A DNA stretch of 11,342 nt from DATDOO01 sp035293245 (GCA_035293245.1 DATDOO010000280.1:1-11342), one strand, 5' to 3'. Shown: positions 1 through 7,235, numbered from the stretch's first letter. Notes: generated from the sequence alone by a model not told the origin. Numbers and translations are program-made.

Positions 1-398
1 GTCGGGTCTTCTTTTTTCATGCCTTCCGGCGCGCCCGGCAGTCCCACTTTGGTAAGTCCGGTGCGGATCGGCGACTGTCCGGTGACGAACGCCGCACGGC
101 CGGCGGTGCAGCTCTGCTGTCCGTACCAGTCGGTGAACAGGGCGCCTTGGTTGGCGATACTGTCGATGTTGGGCGTCTTGTAGCCCATCATGCCCCGGTT
201 GTACGCGCTGACGTTGAACTGGCCGATGTCGTCGCCCCAGATGACGAGGATGTTGGGTTTCTTCGCCTGGGTAGCAGCCGGGGGTGCGGCCGTCGCGGGC
301 GTCTCCGCCGCCGCCCAGCCGGAATACGCCACCAGAGCCACCAGCATCAAAGCCGCGAGGCTTCCGGACCATTGATAAATCGGTTTCATCGGTTTCAT
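1..398 (-). CDS. Type I sulfatase (arylsulfatase), N-terminal part, cut by window edge
   Basis: The first 132 codons of a secreted sulfatase are visible; the gene continues beyond position 1. These enzymes hydrolyse sulfate esters in the periplasm using a cysteine oxidised to formylglycine. Residues 1-31 form a signal peptide (hydrophobic core about 13-25, Ala-rich end). A low-complexity Ala/Pro/Thr linker follows. Then comes the alkaline-phosphatase-fold start PNILVIWGDDIG, with the metal-binding Asp pair at 56-57. The formylglycine motif is CTAGR, Cys97 to Arg101, followed by FVTGQSP and RTGL as in arylsulfatases. The start at 398 is chosen because AAGGAG sits 7 bases upstream. A second ATG at 389, in a 9-bp tandem repeat, is too far from it. 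It is the last visible gene of the minus-strand series, 403 bp after the DUF3313-type lipoprotein gene. Its CxAxR signature differs from the CSPTR of the sulfatase at 4743-7100, so they belong to different subfamilies. The family is certain; the substrate is unknown. Confidence 0.93.
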   Translation of the reverse strand, partial: MKPMKPIYQWSGSLAALMLVALVAYSGWAAAETPATAAPPAATQAKKPNILVIWGDDIGQFNVSAYNRGMMGYKTPNIDSIANQGALFTDWYGQQSCTAGRAAFVTGQSPIRTGLTKVGLPGAPEGMKKEDP

Positions 399-441
399 CG
401 GTTTTCTCCTTAAGAAGATTTCAGTTGCCAACCTACATTTC

Positions 442-457
442 CGCCGCAACCACCCCC
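442..457 (+). repeat. 16-bp direct repeat, copy 1
   Basis: The 16 bases CGCCGCAACCACCCCC occur here and again, identically and in the same orientation, at 1521-1536. The two copies bracket the DUF3313-type lipoprotein gene and its surrounding hairpins. The string is C-rich and could be part of a dispersed repeat family. Confidence 0.6.
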
Positions 458-489
458 TTGCGCAATGCCGTTTCGTTTAGCCCCTCGCC

Positions 490-507
490 CTTTGGGAGAG
501 CCCAAAG
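490..507. repeat. Short hairpin, CTTTGGG stem
   Basis: Perfect 7-bp inverted repeat CTTTGGG / CCCAAAG around a 4-base AGAG loop. It resembles the other GC-rich intergenic hairpins of this window. No T-tract follows on either side. Confidence 0.65.
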
Positions 508-541
508 CGCGCTGTCCGCGCCGAATGACCCCGTCCGGTTC

Positions 542-560
542 CCCCCTTTCGCAAAGGGGG
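542..560. repeat. REP-like hairpin, CCCCCTTT stem
   Basis: Perfect 8-bp inverted repeat CCCCCTTT / AAAGGGGG with a CGC loop. Its layout (C-run, short loop, G-run) matches the hairpins at 1553-1573 and 1633-1651, so these are probably members of one dispersed repeat class. No T-run follows, so a terminator role is unlikely. Confidence 0.7.
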
Positions 561-664
561 ATGCCCGCTTCCAGTCCACAGGTAGGGTAAGTTCCTGGGT
601 TAATGGGGTGAGGGCAAAAGCGCGGAACCGTGACGACAAGATCATTGAAACATCGAGCCTTTTC

Positions 665-699
665 CCCTCACCCTAGCCCTCTCCAGAACCCTCACCCTA
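665..699 (+). repeat. Tandem CCCTCACCCTA blocks
   Basis: The 11 bases CCCTCACCCTA occur at 665-675 and 689-699, 24 bases apart, each followed by a CCCTCTCC string. This is the familiar look of CCCTC-rich intergenic repeats of GC-rich proteobacteria. The block leads directly into the hairpin at 700-720. Confidence 0.6.
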
Positions 700-720
700 C
701 CCTCTCCCGGAGGGCGAGGG
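700..720. repeat. REP-like hairpin, CCCTC / GAGGG stem
   Basis: Inverted repeat with 9-base arms: CCCTC, one T:C mismatch, CCC, loop GGA, GGG, GAGGG. It lies about 80 bases downstream of the stop of the DUF3313-type gene on the minus strand. It could stabilise an mRNA 3' end, but lacks the T-run of an intrinsic terminator. Confidence 0.6.
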
Positions 721-801
721 AGTTTCGAGATTACCCAAAGTCCTTGACTGAGCGGCATCGTCCTTGGTGGTGCTCGCATACAACCAACTTCAGCTCCAGG
801 C

Positions 802-1503
802 TTATTCCTCGACCTTGGGCACGGCCCCGCACCCCTTCAGGCGCGCGGCGGTTTTCTTCGCCCAGATGGCGTAGGACTGCTCCACGTCGTCCCAGCTATT
901 CAGCGTGCCCGCGCCGAGGGATTTCTGCCCCACCCGCCGGTCCACGGCGGCGAACAGGCGCTCGCCCGTCGCGGCGTCCAGCACTTCCCCTTCCGCGCCG
1001 GCGATGCCGACGAAGCTGTCCACGCCGGTGGCCAGCCCCTTGGCCTTGGAAACCAGCAGCGTGCCGGGATGGATGCTGGAGACCGTATCCAGCACCACGT
1101 TGGAACCTTCCGCCTCGGTGATGGCCGCGCGGACTTTCAAGGTTCCCGGCGCGGGCTGGGCGACGATCTTGTAGTGCTGGCCCAGTTCCTTGCTCAGGGC
1201 CGAATGCAGCGCGTTCACCAGCATCTGTTTGTCTTCCGCGTCCAGCTTGGCCAAATCCTGGTTGCCGCGGGTCCACAGGGTCACCGGCTCGATCATGACC
1301 TGGCCATAGGTGCGGCAGTTCTTCGCATAGGCGGGATTGACGTAAACCAGGAGGGCTTCGCCCTCGCCGCCTTTTTTCAGTTGCGAATAGTCCTTGAGAA
1401 ATCCTGCGGGCTGCGCGTCGCGCGCCTGCTTGGTGGCCGCGCAGGCGGCGAGCAGGAGGGAAAGAAAAACCGGGAGGAAGGAGTGGAAGGGAAGGGATTT
1501 CAC
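802..1503 (-). CDS. DUF3313-type outer-envelope lipoprotein
   Basis: Predicted lipoprotein of 233 residues. The start is a GTG at 1503, because only from there does the product begin with a lipoprotein signal (KSLP, hydrophobic core FLPVFLSLLL, lipobox LAAC with Cys21). The reading frame stays open upstream to 1713, but that stretch encodes Pro/Gly-rich sequence read through the REP-like hairpins and is unlikely to be protein. A GGGGA lies upstream of the GTG, so the ribosome site is only fair. After the lipobox, the GFLKDYSQL segment and the following YVNPAY and YGQVMIEPVTLW stretch match what I know of DUF3313 proteins, a family of uncharacterised lipoproteins of about this length. The mature protein holds a few further cysteines (NCRTYG, GCGAV). 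It lies between the porin and the left-hand sulfatase, each separated by a repeat-filled gap. The molecular role is unknown. The lipoprotein assignment is firm; the family name is from memory. Confidence 0.82.
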   Translation of the reverse strand: MKSLPFHSFLPVFLSLLLAACAATKQARDAQPAGFLKDYSQLKKGGEGEALLVYVNPAYAKNCRTYGQVMIEPVTLWTRGNQDLAKLDAEDKQMLVNALHSALSKELGQHYKIVAQPAPGTLKVRAAITEAEGSNVVLDTVSSIHPGTLLVSKAKGLATGVDSFVGIAGAEGEVLDAATGERLFAAVDRRVGQKSLGAGTLNSWDDVEQSYAIWAKKTAARLKGCGAVPKVEE

Positions 1504-1520
1504 TCCGAAGTGTCCCCGAG

Positions 1521-1536
1521 CGCCGCAACCACCCCC
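1521..1536 (+). repeat. 16-bp direct repeat, copy 2
   Basis: Second exact copy of the C-rich 16-mer at 442-457, same orientation, 1079 bases away. It lies just upstream of the DUF3313-type gene start. Confidence 0.6.
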
Positions 1537-1552
1537 GCCGCTTTTTCCAGCT

Positions 1553-1573
1553 CCTTCCCCCCACGGGGGAAGG
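1553..1573. repeat. REP-like hairpin, CCTTCCCCC stem
   Basis: Perfect 9-bp inverted repeat CCTTCCCCC / GGGGGAAGG with loop CAC, followed by GTGGGATGGGGG. It is the strongest stem of the window and lies 50 bases upstream of the DUF3313-type start, so it would be in that gene's leader if transcription comes from the porin side. Confidence 0.72.
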
Positions 1574-1632
1574 GTGGGATGGGGGCAATCGGAATCGGTC
1601 TCTGCAACCTTGTCGAACTCGCCCCCACCTGT

Positions 1633-1651
1633 CCTCCCCCGTTGGGGGAGG
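1633..1651. repeat. REP-like hairpin, CCTCCCCC stem
   Basis: Perfect 8-bp inverted repeat CCTCCCCC / GGGGGAGG with loop GTT. Third C-run/G-run hairpin of the same design as 542-560 and 1553-1573. It sits 79 bases downstream of the porin stop; no T-run follows on the minus strand. Confidence 0.7.
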
Positions 1652-1677
1652 TACCCAGTAGTGGCCGCATCTGTCAA
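1649..1677 (-). promoter_or_regulatory. Possible promoter for the DUF3313-type gene (weak)
   Basis: On the minus strand an exact TTGACA (1677 to 1672) is followed after 17 bases by GTACCT, a poor -10 match that falls in the edge of a hairpin. A TTGACA in the 226-bp gap between porin and lipoprotein is suggestive, but the -10 is weak, so this is a candidate only. Confidence 0.2.
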
Positions 1678-1729
1678 TTCAACAGCATTCCTCGATAAAC
1701 AATTGATATTCATGAAGGCTCATCCCTTA

Positions 1730-3025
1730 TCAGAAATTGATTTCCGTCCGCGCCCCGACCACCCAGGCGCTGTCGGCGCGCTGGATGGCCGAATCCACGT
1801 ATTGCACGTCGCCGGTGACGTGCAGCCAGGGGGCGAGGGCCACGTTGTACCAGGCTTCGAAGCCGGTCTCGTCGTGTATCTGGAAGGTGTTGAGCACCGG
1901 TTCGTTGCTGGCGCCCACCGCAAAACCGCCGATGCCCCAGGTGTCGTCGGGCCTGCTCGAACCCACGCCGCGCCCTCCTAAACCGAAGGCCGTGTTCCAC
2001 TTGATCGGCGACGGATGGCCGTCGGACACCCCGGCGCGCACGAACAACCCAAAACCGCCCTTCTCGTCCCCGTGCAGGTATTGGTGGGCGTTGTAATACA
2101 GCGTCCAGGACTCGTCGCCGGTCACCACGGGGCTGCCGGTGGTGGCCAGGGATATCACGTGCAAACGCGGATCGGCGCCCAAGTCGATGCGGTCGCGGTC
2201 AAAGGCGTAGATGAAGCCGAAAGTCTGCTTGCCCGGCAGACCGGCCAGTTGGTGCTTGAATTTCCATTCGGTGGCAAATGAGGTTCCCGCGTCTTCCTCG
2301 AAGGGGTTGAAGCCGGCGGACTCCTCCGAATTGAGGAAGCCGGCGGTGCCGAGGATGTCGTCGTTGGGGATGAAAACGGCCATGGCGCCCAGGGCAACCA
2401 CGGGAGCGGCGCCGATGAACACCGGCGAGAGGCGGAAGGCGGTGTTCAGGAATTTGGAGCGGGAACGCAGCGAGCCGGCCAGTTCGTTGCTGTCGCCTTC
2501 CGCCATGTTCAGCAGTCCGGCCACCAGCCCGAATTGCGGGGAAAAAAACTGCGCATAAGTCAATTCGGTGAGGGCCAGCACGTCCTGGCCGCCGTGACCG
2601 GGGACGGTGGGCAAAATGGCGTCGCCGTTGACCGGCATCAGGGCGCCGGCGCGCGGGTCCACCGAATCGCCCACCCGGCCTTCGCCGCGCACGGTCAGGA
2701 AACCGCCCGGCCACAACCCGGCCTTGCCGGTGTCGAGCTTGAGCAGCATGTTGAACATGGCGCTGCCTTCGGTCTCGTGTTTTTCCGGAAACAGGCGGTT
2801 GAACAACCGTCCCTCGAAGCCGCCGTCCGCCACGTGCTGGGTCACCTGGGTGGCGTCGAGATCCAGCGTCACGCCGTGGCTGGCCAAATCATCCCGTACC
2901 CCGCCCCAGTCGCCGGTCAGTTTGGGACGGGTAAGGAGATCGCCGCCGAAGGACGGGGGCGCCTCCTCGGCAAGGGCGGTGGTCGCGAGCAGGCTCAGGG
3001 TGATTCCGGTGATGAGTGTGCGCAT
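1730..3025 (-). CDS. OprB-family carbohydrate-selective porin
   Basis: Outer-membrane porin of 431 residues. The start at 3025 gives a clean signal peptide, residues 1-19 ending ALA before EEAPP. GGAAAAG lies about 6 bases upstream. The frame extends to 3079, but the added residues are charged and precede the signal peptide. Mature residues open with the OprB hallmark LTGDWGGVRDDLASHGV (about 35-51). Later come long amphipathic alternating segments rich in Gly, Phe and Tyr, for example YAQFFSPQFGLVAGLLN and TWGIGGFAVG. The chain ends in Phe (EINF), the usual C-terminal signal for barrel insertion. Family members are barrels that admit sugars such as glucose; length is normal for the family. 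It follows the DUF4239 gene by 70 bp and precedes the DUF3313-type lipoprotein by 226 bp. With sulfatases on both sides a plausible cargo is sulfated or other small organic compounds, but the cargo cannot be read from the sequence. Confidence 0.9.
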   Translation of the reverse strand: MRTLITGITLSLLATTALAEEAPPSFGGDLLTRPKLTGDWGGVRDDLASHGVTLDLDATQVTQHVADGGFEGRLFNRLFPEKHETEGSAMFNMLLKLDTGKAGLWPGGFLTVRGEGRVGDSVDPRAGALMPVNGDAILPTVPGHGGQDVLALTELTYAQFFSPQFGLVAGLLNMAEGDSNELAGSLRSRSKFLNTAFRLSPVFIGAAPVVALGAMAVFIPNDDILGTAGFLNSEESAGFNPFEEDAGTSFATEWKFKHQLAGLPGKQTFGFIYAFDRDRIDLGADPRLHVISLATTGSPVVTGDESWTLYYNAHQYLHGDEKGGFGLFVRAGVSDGHPSPIKWNTAFGLGGRGVGSSRPDDTWGIGGFAVGASNEPVLNTFQIHDETGFEAWYNVALAPWLHVTGDVQYVDSAIQRADSAWVVGARTEINF

Positions 3026-3095
3026 GGTCTTTTCCAGTGTTGATAAATGATTCCGCGTCCGGTTGGCGCCGCGTGACAAAACCTCGCCTTCGGCA

Positions 3096-3857
3096 TTACT
3101 GTCCCAGATGCTCCAGGGCTTTTTGCATGGGAGCCCCGGATATTTTGATCACTCCGTCCAGGGGGCGGCTCATTTCCAGAATCAGGAAAACCGCCGTAGC
3201 CAGCGACACCGCGCCGAGGAACAGCACCGCGATTACCGTGGCATTTCGAGGCGAGAGCAGGCCAAAGCTGACGTAGAGCAACGAGAGCCAGAACAGCAGG
3301 ATCGCCAGGAATGACAGCGGGAAGGTGCTTTGGGTCTGTTCGATGAACAGCCAGCGCGCCAGCAGCAACTCTCCGGCGATCTGCTGGGCCTGGACCAGCA
3401 GCGTACGCTGGGCGTCGCTGTGCGGGCTGAGCGCCCTGAGCTTCTCCTGAATCTGCTCCAAGCCCTTGACCGACTCCCACGCCGCCATACCCGAGCCGTC
3501 GGGTTGCCTTTCCGACCAGAACATCTCGATGCCGGCGGTCAGGTTATGGCGTAACTGTTCGCGAATCGGTCCCGATTCCGCTCCATATTGAGCCAGTACC
3601 CGATCCAGCAGGACGATTTTCGCCCCGCCCTGGACAATCCCGGCGCTCATGGTTTCGAACGACCCCTTGGCGGAGCTGACCAGGAGGCCGAGCACCAGCG
3701 CCGCGAGAGTCGCGATCATGCCGGCCCCCAGCTTTACAGCGTCCTTCGAGTCGTCTTGAACGTGATGTTCGGGAAGGCGCGATCTCACGAACATCCCCAG
3801 CAGCGCGCTGCCGAAAATGCAGACGGCAAAGATCAGGGAAAGGGTTGTTTCACTCAT
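3096..3857 (-). CDS. DUF4239 (bestrophin-like domain) inner-membrane protein
   Basis: Integral membrane protein of 253 residues with four predicted membrane segments, at about 6-23, 43-62, 180-199 and 206-227, and a polar helical stretch of roughly 115 residues between the second and third. The motif HHVQDDSKDAVKLGAG just before the second segment, the following LVLGLLVSSAKGSF, and the tail with EMSRPLDGVIKIS and ALEHLG are typical of DUF4239 proteins, which some databases call bestrophin-like. Bestrophins are anion channels, so an anion-conducting role is possible but not established for this family. The start ATG at 3857 has only a weak AGAGA ribosome site. It is 91 bp downstream of a barrel protein gene and 70 bp upstream of the porin, probably in one transcript. 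It is the only product of the series without a cleavable signal. A role in moving sulfate or another anion would fit the neighbourhood, but that is speculation. Confidence 0.85.
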   Translation of the reverse strand: MSETTLSLIFAVCIFGSALLGMFVRSRLPEHHVQDDSKDAVKLGAGMIATLAALVLGLLVSSAKGSFETMSAGIVQGGAKIVLLDRVLAQYGAESGPIREQLRHNLTAGIEMFWSERQPDGSGMAAWESVKGLEQIQEKLRALSPHSDAQRTLLVQAQQIAGELLLARWLFIEQTQSTFPLSFLAILLFWLSLLYVSFGLLSPRNATVIAVLFLGAVSLATAVFLILEMSRPLDGVIKISGAPMQKALEHLGQ

Positions 3858-3948
3858 GAGGGTTTCTCTGGGTAAAAAACGATTGCCGACACAGGCCGGG
3901 GGATGCGCCGTGCCATGGTGGCTGGGGGATGGCTGAATTTCCTGGCCT

Positions 3949-4746
3949 TCATTTCGGAAACAGCAAGGTGATCTGCAAGCGCATCTGCCAATCCGGGCCG
4001 ATCTCCGGCGAGACTACGTGGTAATAGCTTTCCAGCAGCGCGCTGACCTTCTGCGGGCCGACGGCGAACACCTTGCCCACGCCGCCGCCGAGCGGAACCA
4101 GCCAGCGATTGTCCTCATCGGCTCCCCACACGGCCGCGATGGAGGGCGAACTGCTCAAATACCAGCCGTCGGGCAGGTTGTAGTTGACGATCGGCCGAAG
4201 GGTCATAACGTTGACCTCGGCCCGGCTCGCGTCGCCGGCAAAGGACCACAGATTGCTGGCGATGGCGCCCACCACCCAGGGCCCATTCATATAAACGCCC
4301 GTCAACGCCGGTCCTGCCTGCCACTTTCCGGTGCCCAGCGGCTCTTCGCTGGCCGTGGGGAAAACAAACGCGGGCCCCGCGCCCCACACGAAATGGTCGG
4401 TTTTGGCCGGTGACAGGAACAGTTGCAAGGCGATGTCGCTCAACCCATCCGTCGCCACCGGCCAAGGCAGGTGGGTGATCGGCATTACCGTACGGGTAAC
4501 CAGGCTCCAGTCTTCGTTCACATCGAAGGGGACGACCGGCTGGATGCGCAGAAAATTGAGCACATCGTGCTCGGGACCGAAACCGAATTGCGCGTTGTCC
4601 TCGACTTGCACCCGGACGAAACGGGTCAATGGGTTTTGTTCCGCTTTGGCCAGTTCGGTCGCGCTGTCCTGGGCCAGGGCAGGAGCCATCGCGCCGAGCA
4701 GGACCGCCAGGGCGACAGCGCGGCGCACGATGGAAATAGGCGTCAT
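3949..4746 (-). CDS. Outer-membrane beta-barrel protein, paralogue of 9179-10030
   Basis: Secreted protein of 265 residues with a signal peptide ending APALA (residue 25). The remainder alternates hydrophobic and polar residues and ends LLFPK, as in barrel proteins of the group often labelled transporter or, misleadingly, neuromedin U; it also recalls the MetA-pathway phenol-degradation outer-membrane group. Conserved blocks are QPVVPF (69-74), DWSLVTRTVMPITH (79-92), LFLSP (109-113), FPTAS (129-133), LWSFAG (166-171) and the closing DWQMRLQITLLFPK. The same blocks occur in the protein at 9179-10030. Its ATG overlaps the stop of the upstream sulfatase in an ATGA (4743-4746), with GAAGGG close before it, so the two are translationally coupled. 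That coupling is the best hint that it works with the sulfatase, perhaps passing substrate or product across the outer membrane (inference). The barrel call is good; the specificity is unknown. Confidence 0.8.
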   Translation of the reverse strand: MTPISIVRRAVALAVLLGAMAPALAQDSATELAKAEQNPLTRFVRVQVEDNAQFGFGPEHDVLNFLRIQPVVPFDVNEDWSLVTRTVMPITHLPWPVATDGLSDIALQLFLSPAKTDHFVWGAGPAFVFPTASEEPLGTGKWQAGPALTGVYMNGPWVVGAIASNLWSFAGDASRAEVNVMTLRPIVNYNLPDGWYLSSSPSIAAVWGADEDNRWLVPLGGGVGKVFAVGPQKVSALLESYYHVVSPEIGPDWQMRLQITLLFPK

Positions 4747-7100
4747 TTCCCTTCAACCGTTACCTTCCCGATCCTGCCGGTGAACGCGTTGTCCCTTTCC
4801 TTGTAGTCCTCCGTTACCGGCGTGCCTTCGTCCACGCCCACGTCGGCGCCGTCGTCCGAGGAGAACACCGAGGCGTTGGTATGCTCGACGCGCCCTTCGC
4901 CCACCTTCCGGCCGTTGACCAGCAGCGTGGCGGTGCCGCCCTTGCCACGCCCGCCGCCGTCGTAGGCGAACTCCAGTTTGACCGTGGCCTTGCCCGCGGG
5001 CAGCGCTTCCGGCGCGGAAACGCTGTAACGCTCCAGCCCCACCCAGTTGTAGGTGTAACCGGGCTTGCCGTCCTTCAGGTACAGGCTCCAGCCGCCGAAG
5101 CGCCCCCCTTGGCAAAGAACGACGCCGTTCGCCCCGCCCTGCGGAATTTCCACCTCGGCGGTCAGGGTATGCGAGCGGTTCTTCACGTTGATGAAGGTGT
5201 TCTCCATCATGCCCGTCATGCCTTCGGCCAGGGTCAGGGATGTCCTGCCGCCCATGAGGTCCGGGCGTCCCGCGAGCGCAGGATCGAAGCGCTCCATGGT
5301 CCGGTCGTCGATGGGCAGCACGTTGTACCTGGCTGCTTCCTGCAAGAACAGCGCCTGCATTTCCTTGAGCTTTTTCGGATTGGCTGCGGCCAGGTCGTTG
5401 GCGAGGCTGAAGTCCTTCGTCGTGTCGTAAAGCTCCCAGGTGTCGTCGGTCAGCGCCGCCCGCGGCTCATATTCCCAGGGCGCCCGATGCACGGTGCCGG
5501 CGAACCAACCGTCGTGGTAAATGGCCCGGTTGCCGAGGATTTCGAAATACTGGGTGGCATGGCGGCTCTCGGCCTTGGCGTCGTCGAAGGTGTAAACCAG
5601 GCTCGCTCCTTCGAAGGGCTTCTGCACGGTGCCGTTGACCGATTTCGGGAACGGGAGGCCTGCGGCATCCAGCACCGTCGGCGCGATGTCCGTCACGTGC
5701 TGCCACTGGCTGCGCACCTCGCCTTTGGCCTTGATGCGCTTGGGCCAGTGGACGACCATGCCGTTGCGGGTGCCGCCGTAGCTGGACGCCACCTGCTTGG
5801 TCCAGGTGAACGGCGTATCGCCGGCCACCGCCCAGCCTGCCGCGTAGTGGTTGAAGGACATGGGCCCGCCCAGATCGTCGATTTTCTTGAGGATGTCGGC
5901 CGGGTTTTCCGGTACGCCGTTGAAGTAGGTGGATTCGTTGAACAGCCCCGCCATGCCGCCTTCGGCGCTGGCGCCGTTGTCGCCGGCGATGTAAATAAAC
6001 AGGGTGTTGTCCATCTCGCCCAGGTCCTCGATGGCCTGCACCAGCCGGCCGACCTCGTGGTCGGTTTGCTCGCCGAAGCCGGCATACACTTCCATCTGCC
6101 GGGCGAACAGCTTCTTCTCATCCGCCGGGAGCTTGTCCCAGTCCTTGATTTCCCTGGGCTTGGGCGCGAGCTTCGCCTCGGGCGGCACCACGCCCAGCTT
6201 TTTCTGCCGTTCCAGGGTCTCCTCACGGTATTGGTCCCAGCCGGCGTCGAAGCGGCCCTTGTTCTTCTCGATCCATTCCCTGGGCACATGGTGCGGCGCG
6301 TGGGTGGCGCCGGGAGCGAAGTAGACGAAGAACGGCTTGTCGGGAGTCAGCGCCTGCTGATAACGCACCCAGGCCACGGCCTGGTTGGTCATGTCGGTGG
6401 TGAAGTGGTAATTGGGGTCGCGGGGCAGATCCACCTTGGCGGTGCCGTCATAGATGAGGGGCGACCATTGGTTGGTCTCGCCGCCGATGAAGCCGTAGAA
6501 CTTGTCGAAGCCCGAGCGGGTCGGCCAGCCGTCGAACGGACCGGAGACGCTCGCCTCCCAGGGCGGAGTCTCGTGGTACTTGCCGAAGGCGGCGGTGCTG
6601 TAGCCGTTGTGCCGCAGCATTTCGGCCATGGGGGCGACGCTTTGCGGCCGGATACCCGTGTTGCCGGGAAAGGCCGTGGCGAGTTCCATGATCGCGCCGG
6701 CGTTGTTGGTGTGGTGGTTGCGGCCGGTGAGCAAGGCCGTGCGCGTCGGCGAGCACAGGGCGGTGGTATGGAACTGGTTGTAGCGCAGACCGTTCTCCGC
6801 CAGTTTTTCCAGGGTCGGCATGCGTACGCCGCCGCCGAAGGCGCTGGGCTGGCCAAAGCCCATGTCGTCGATCAGCACGACCACCACGTTGGGCGCGCCC
6901 TCCGGGGCCTTGACCTGGAAGCGCGGCGGCGCCTTGGCCTTGCGGGCGTTCAGTTCCTGGATGGCGGGATACTTGGGTTCGGGGATGGGCAGGACCGTGC
7001 GGTCGAGCGCCGGCGTTTTGCCCTCCGCGGCCAGTGCGACCAGCGGACCGATCGACACAAGGCCGAAAAAAACGGCGAACAGTTTATGCGCGGCTTTCAT
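4743..7100 (-). CDS. Long type I arylsulfatase with C-terminal beta domain (AtsD-like)
   Basis: Periplasmic sulfatase of 785 residues. The start at 7100 has AAGGAG 8 bases upstream and gives a signal peptide (1-25, VALAA end); the upstream extension to 7193 is charged and unlikely. The sulfatase domain begins at about 70 with PNVVVVLIDDMGFGQP, metal-binding Asp78 and Asp79. The formylglycine site is CSPTR, Cys116 to Arg120, followed by TALLTGRNHH. Further active-site elements are GKYHE (Lys174, His176), GATHAPHH (His267) and the second metal site AGDNGAS (Asp374, Asn375). From about 640 a separate Gly-rich beta-strand domain resembles a concanavalin or LamG-like fold. Total length and the RNHH block match the long arylsulfatases typified by mycobacterial AtsD, against about 536 residues for Pseudomonas AtsA. 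All catalytic residues I can check are present, so it should be active once the cysteine is converted; the converting enzyme is not in the window. Its stop overlaps the next gene. The true ester substrate is unknown. Confidence 0.94.
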   Translation of the reverse strand: MKAAHKLFAVFFGLVSIGPLVALAAEGKTPALDRTVLPIPEPKYPAIQELNARKAKAPPRFQVKAPEGAPNVVVVLIDDMGFGQPSAFGGGVRMPTLEKLAENGLRYNQFHTTALCSPTRTALLTGRNHHTNNAGAIMELATAFPGNTGIRPQSVAPMAEMLRHNGYSTAAFGKYHETPPWEASVSGPFDGWPTRSGFDKFYGFIGGETNQWSPLIYDGTAKVDLPRDPNYHFTTDMTNQAVAWVRYQQALTPDKPFFVYFAPGATHAPHHVPREWIEKNKGRFDAGWDQYREETLERQKKLGVVPPEAKLAPKPREIKDWDKLPADEKKLFARQMEVYAGFGEQTDHEVGRLVQAIEDLGEMDNTLFIYIAGDNGASAEGGMAGLFNESTYFNGVPENPADILKKIDDLGGPMSFNHYAAGWAVAGDTPFTWTKQVASSYGGTRNGMVVHWPKRIKAKGEVRSQWQHVTDIAPTVLDAAGLPFPKSVNGTVQKPFEGASLVYTFDDAKAESRHATQYFEILGNRAIYHDGWFAGTVHRAPWEYEPRAALTDDTWELYDTTKDFSLANDLAAANPKKLKEMQALFLQEAARYNVLPIDDRTMERFDPALAGRPDLMGGRTSLTLAEGMTGMMENTFINVKNRSHTLTAEVEIPQGGANGVVLCQGGRFGGWSLYLKDGKPGYTYNWVGLERYSVSAPEALPAGKATVKLEFAYDGGGRGKGGTATLLVNGRKVGEGRVEHTNASVFSSDDGADVGVDEGTPVTEDYKERDNAFTGRIGKVTVEGK

Positions 7101-7235
7101 GGTGGATTCTCCTTGTCGTATCGATCGTTCGGTCAGATGTTGCTTTTTTTTCTCGACGCACCGGTTCGATTCCCTAAGCCGAAAAGACGCCAAGGCCGAG
7201 ACTCATGGAAAAGAGCGGGATGGCCCCAAAGGGCA

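Larger units (their letters stand above)
399..801. other. Gene-free gap with REP-like hairpins
   Basis: I see no credible gene in these 403 bases. The short reading frames here encode Pro/Arg-rich or repeat-derived peptides with no usable Shine-Dalgarno. The stretch holds at least three compact GC-rich hairpins (490-507, 542-560, 700-720), a duplicated CCCTCACCCTA block (665-699) and the Shine-Dalgarno of the sulfatase gene at its left end. None of the hairpins is followed by a T-run on the minus strand, so they look like dispersed REP-type repeats and not intrinsic terminators. The size of the gap suggests the left-hand sulfatase may have its own promoter, but I could not identify a convincing -35/-10 pair. 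Confidence 0.7.

Noticed and set aside
433..645. 70-codon minus-strand frame in the gap before the left sulfatase
   Set aside because: It translates through two hairpin repeats, producing a repeat-type peptide seen in many genomes as false annotation, and has no good Shine-Dalgarno.
542..720. Hairpins as intrinsic terminators or a CRISPR array
   Set aside because: No T-runs follow the stems, and the repeats are few, unequal and without regular spacers.
1069..1698. 209-codon plus-strand frame opposite the DUF3313-type gene
   Set aside because: Antisense to a lipoprotein with a clear lipobox, and it runs into the hairpin repeats.
3861..3948. T-run on the minus strand (TTTTTT near 3877-3882) as terminator of the barrel gene
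   Set aside because: The preceding sequence offers only a 3-bp stem, too weak for an intrinsic terminator, and the next gene starts within 91 bp.
7101..7160. Promoter for the long sulfatase in the A-rich stretch
   Set aside because: An A8 run is present, but I found no -35/-10 pair with acceptable spacing, so I do not call one.
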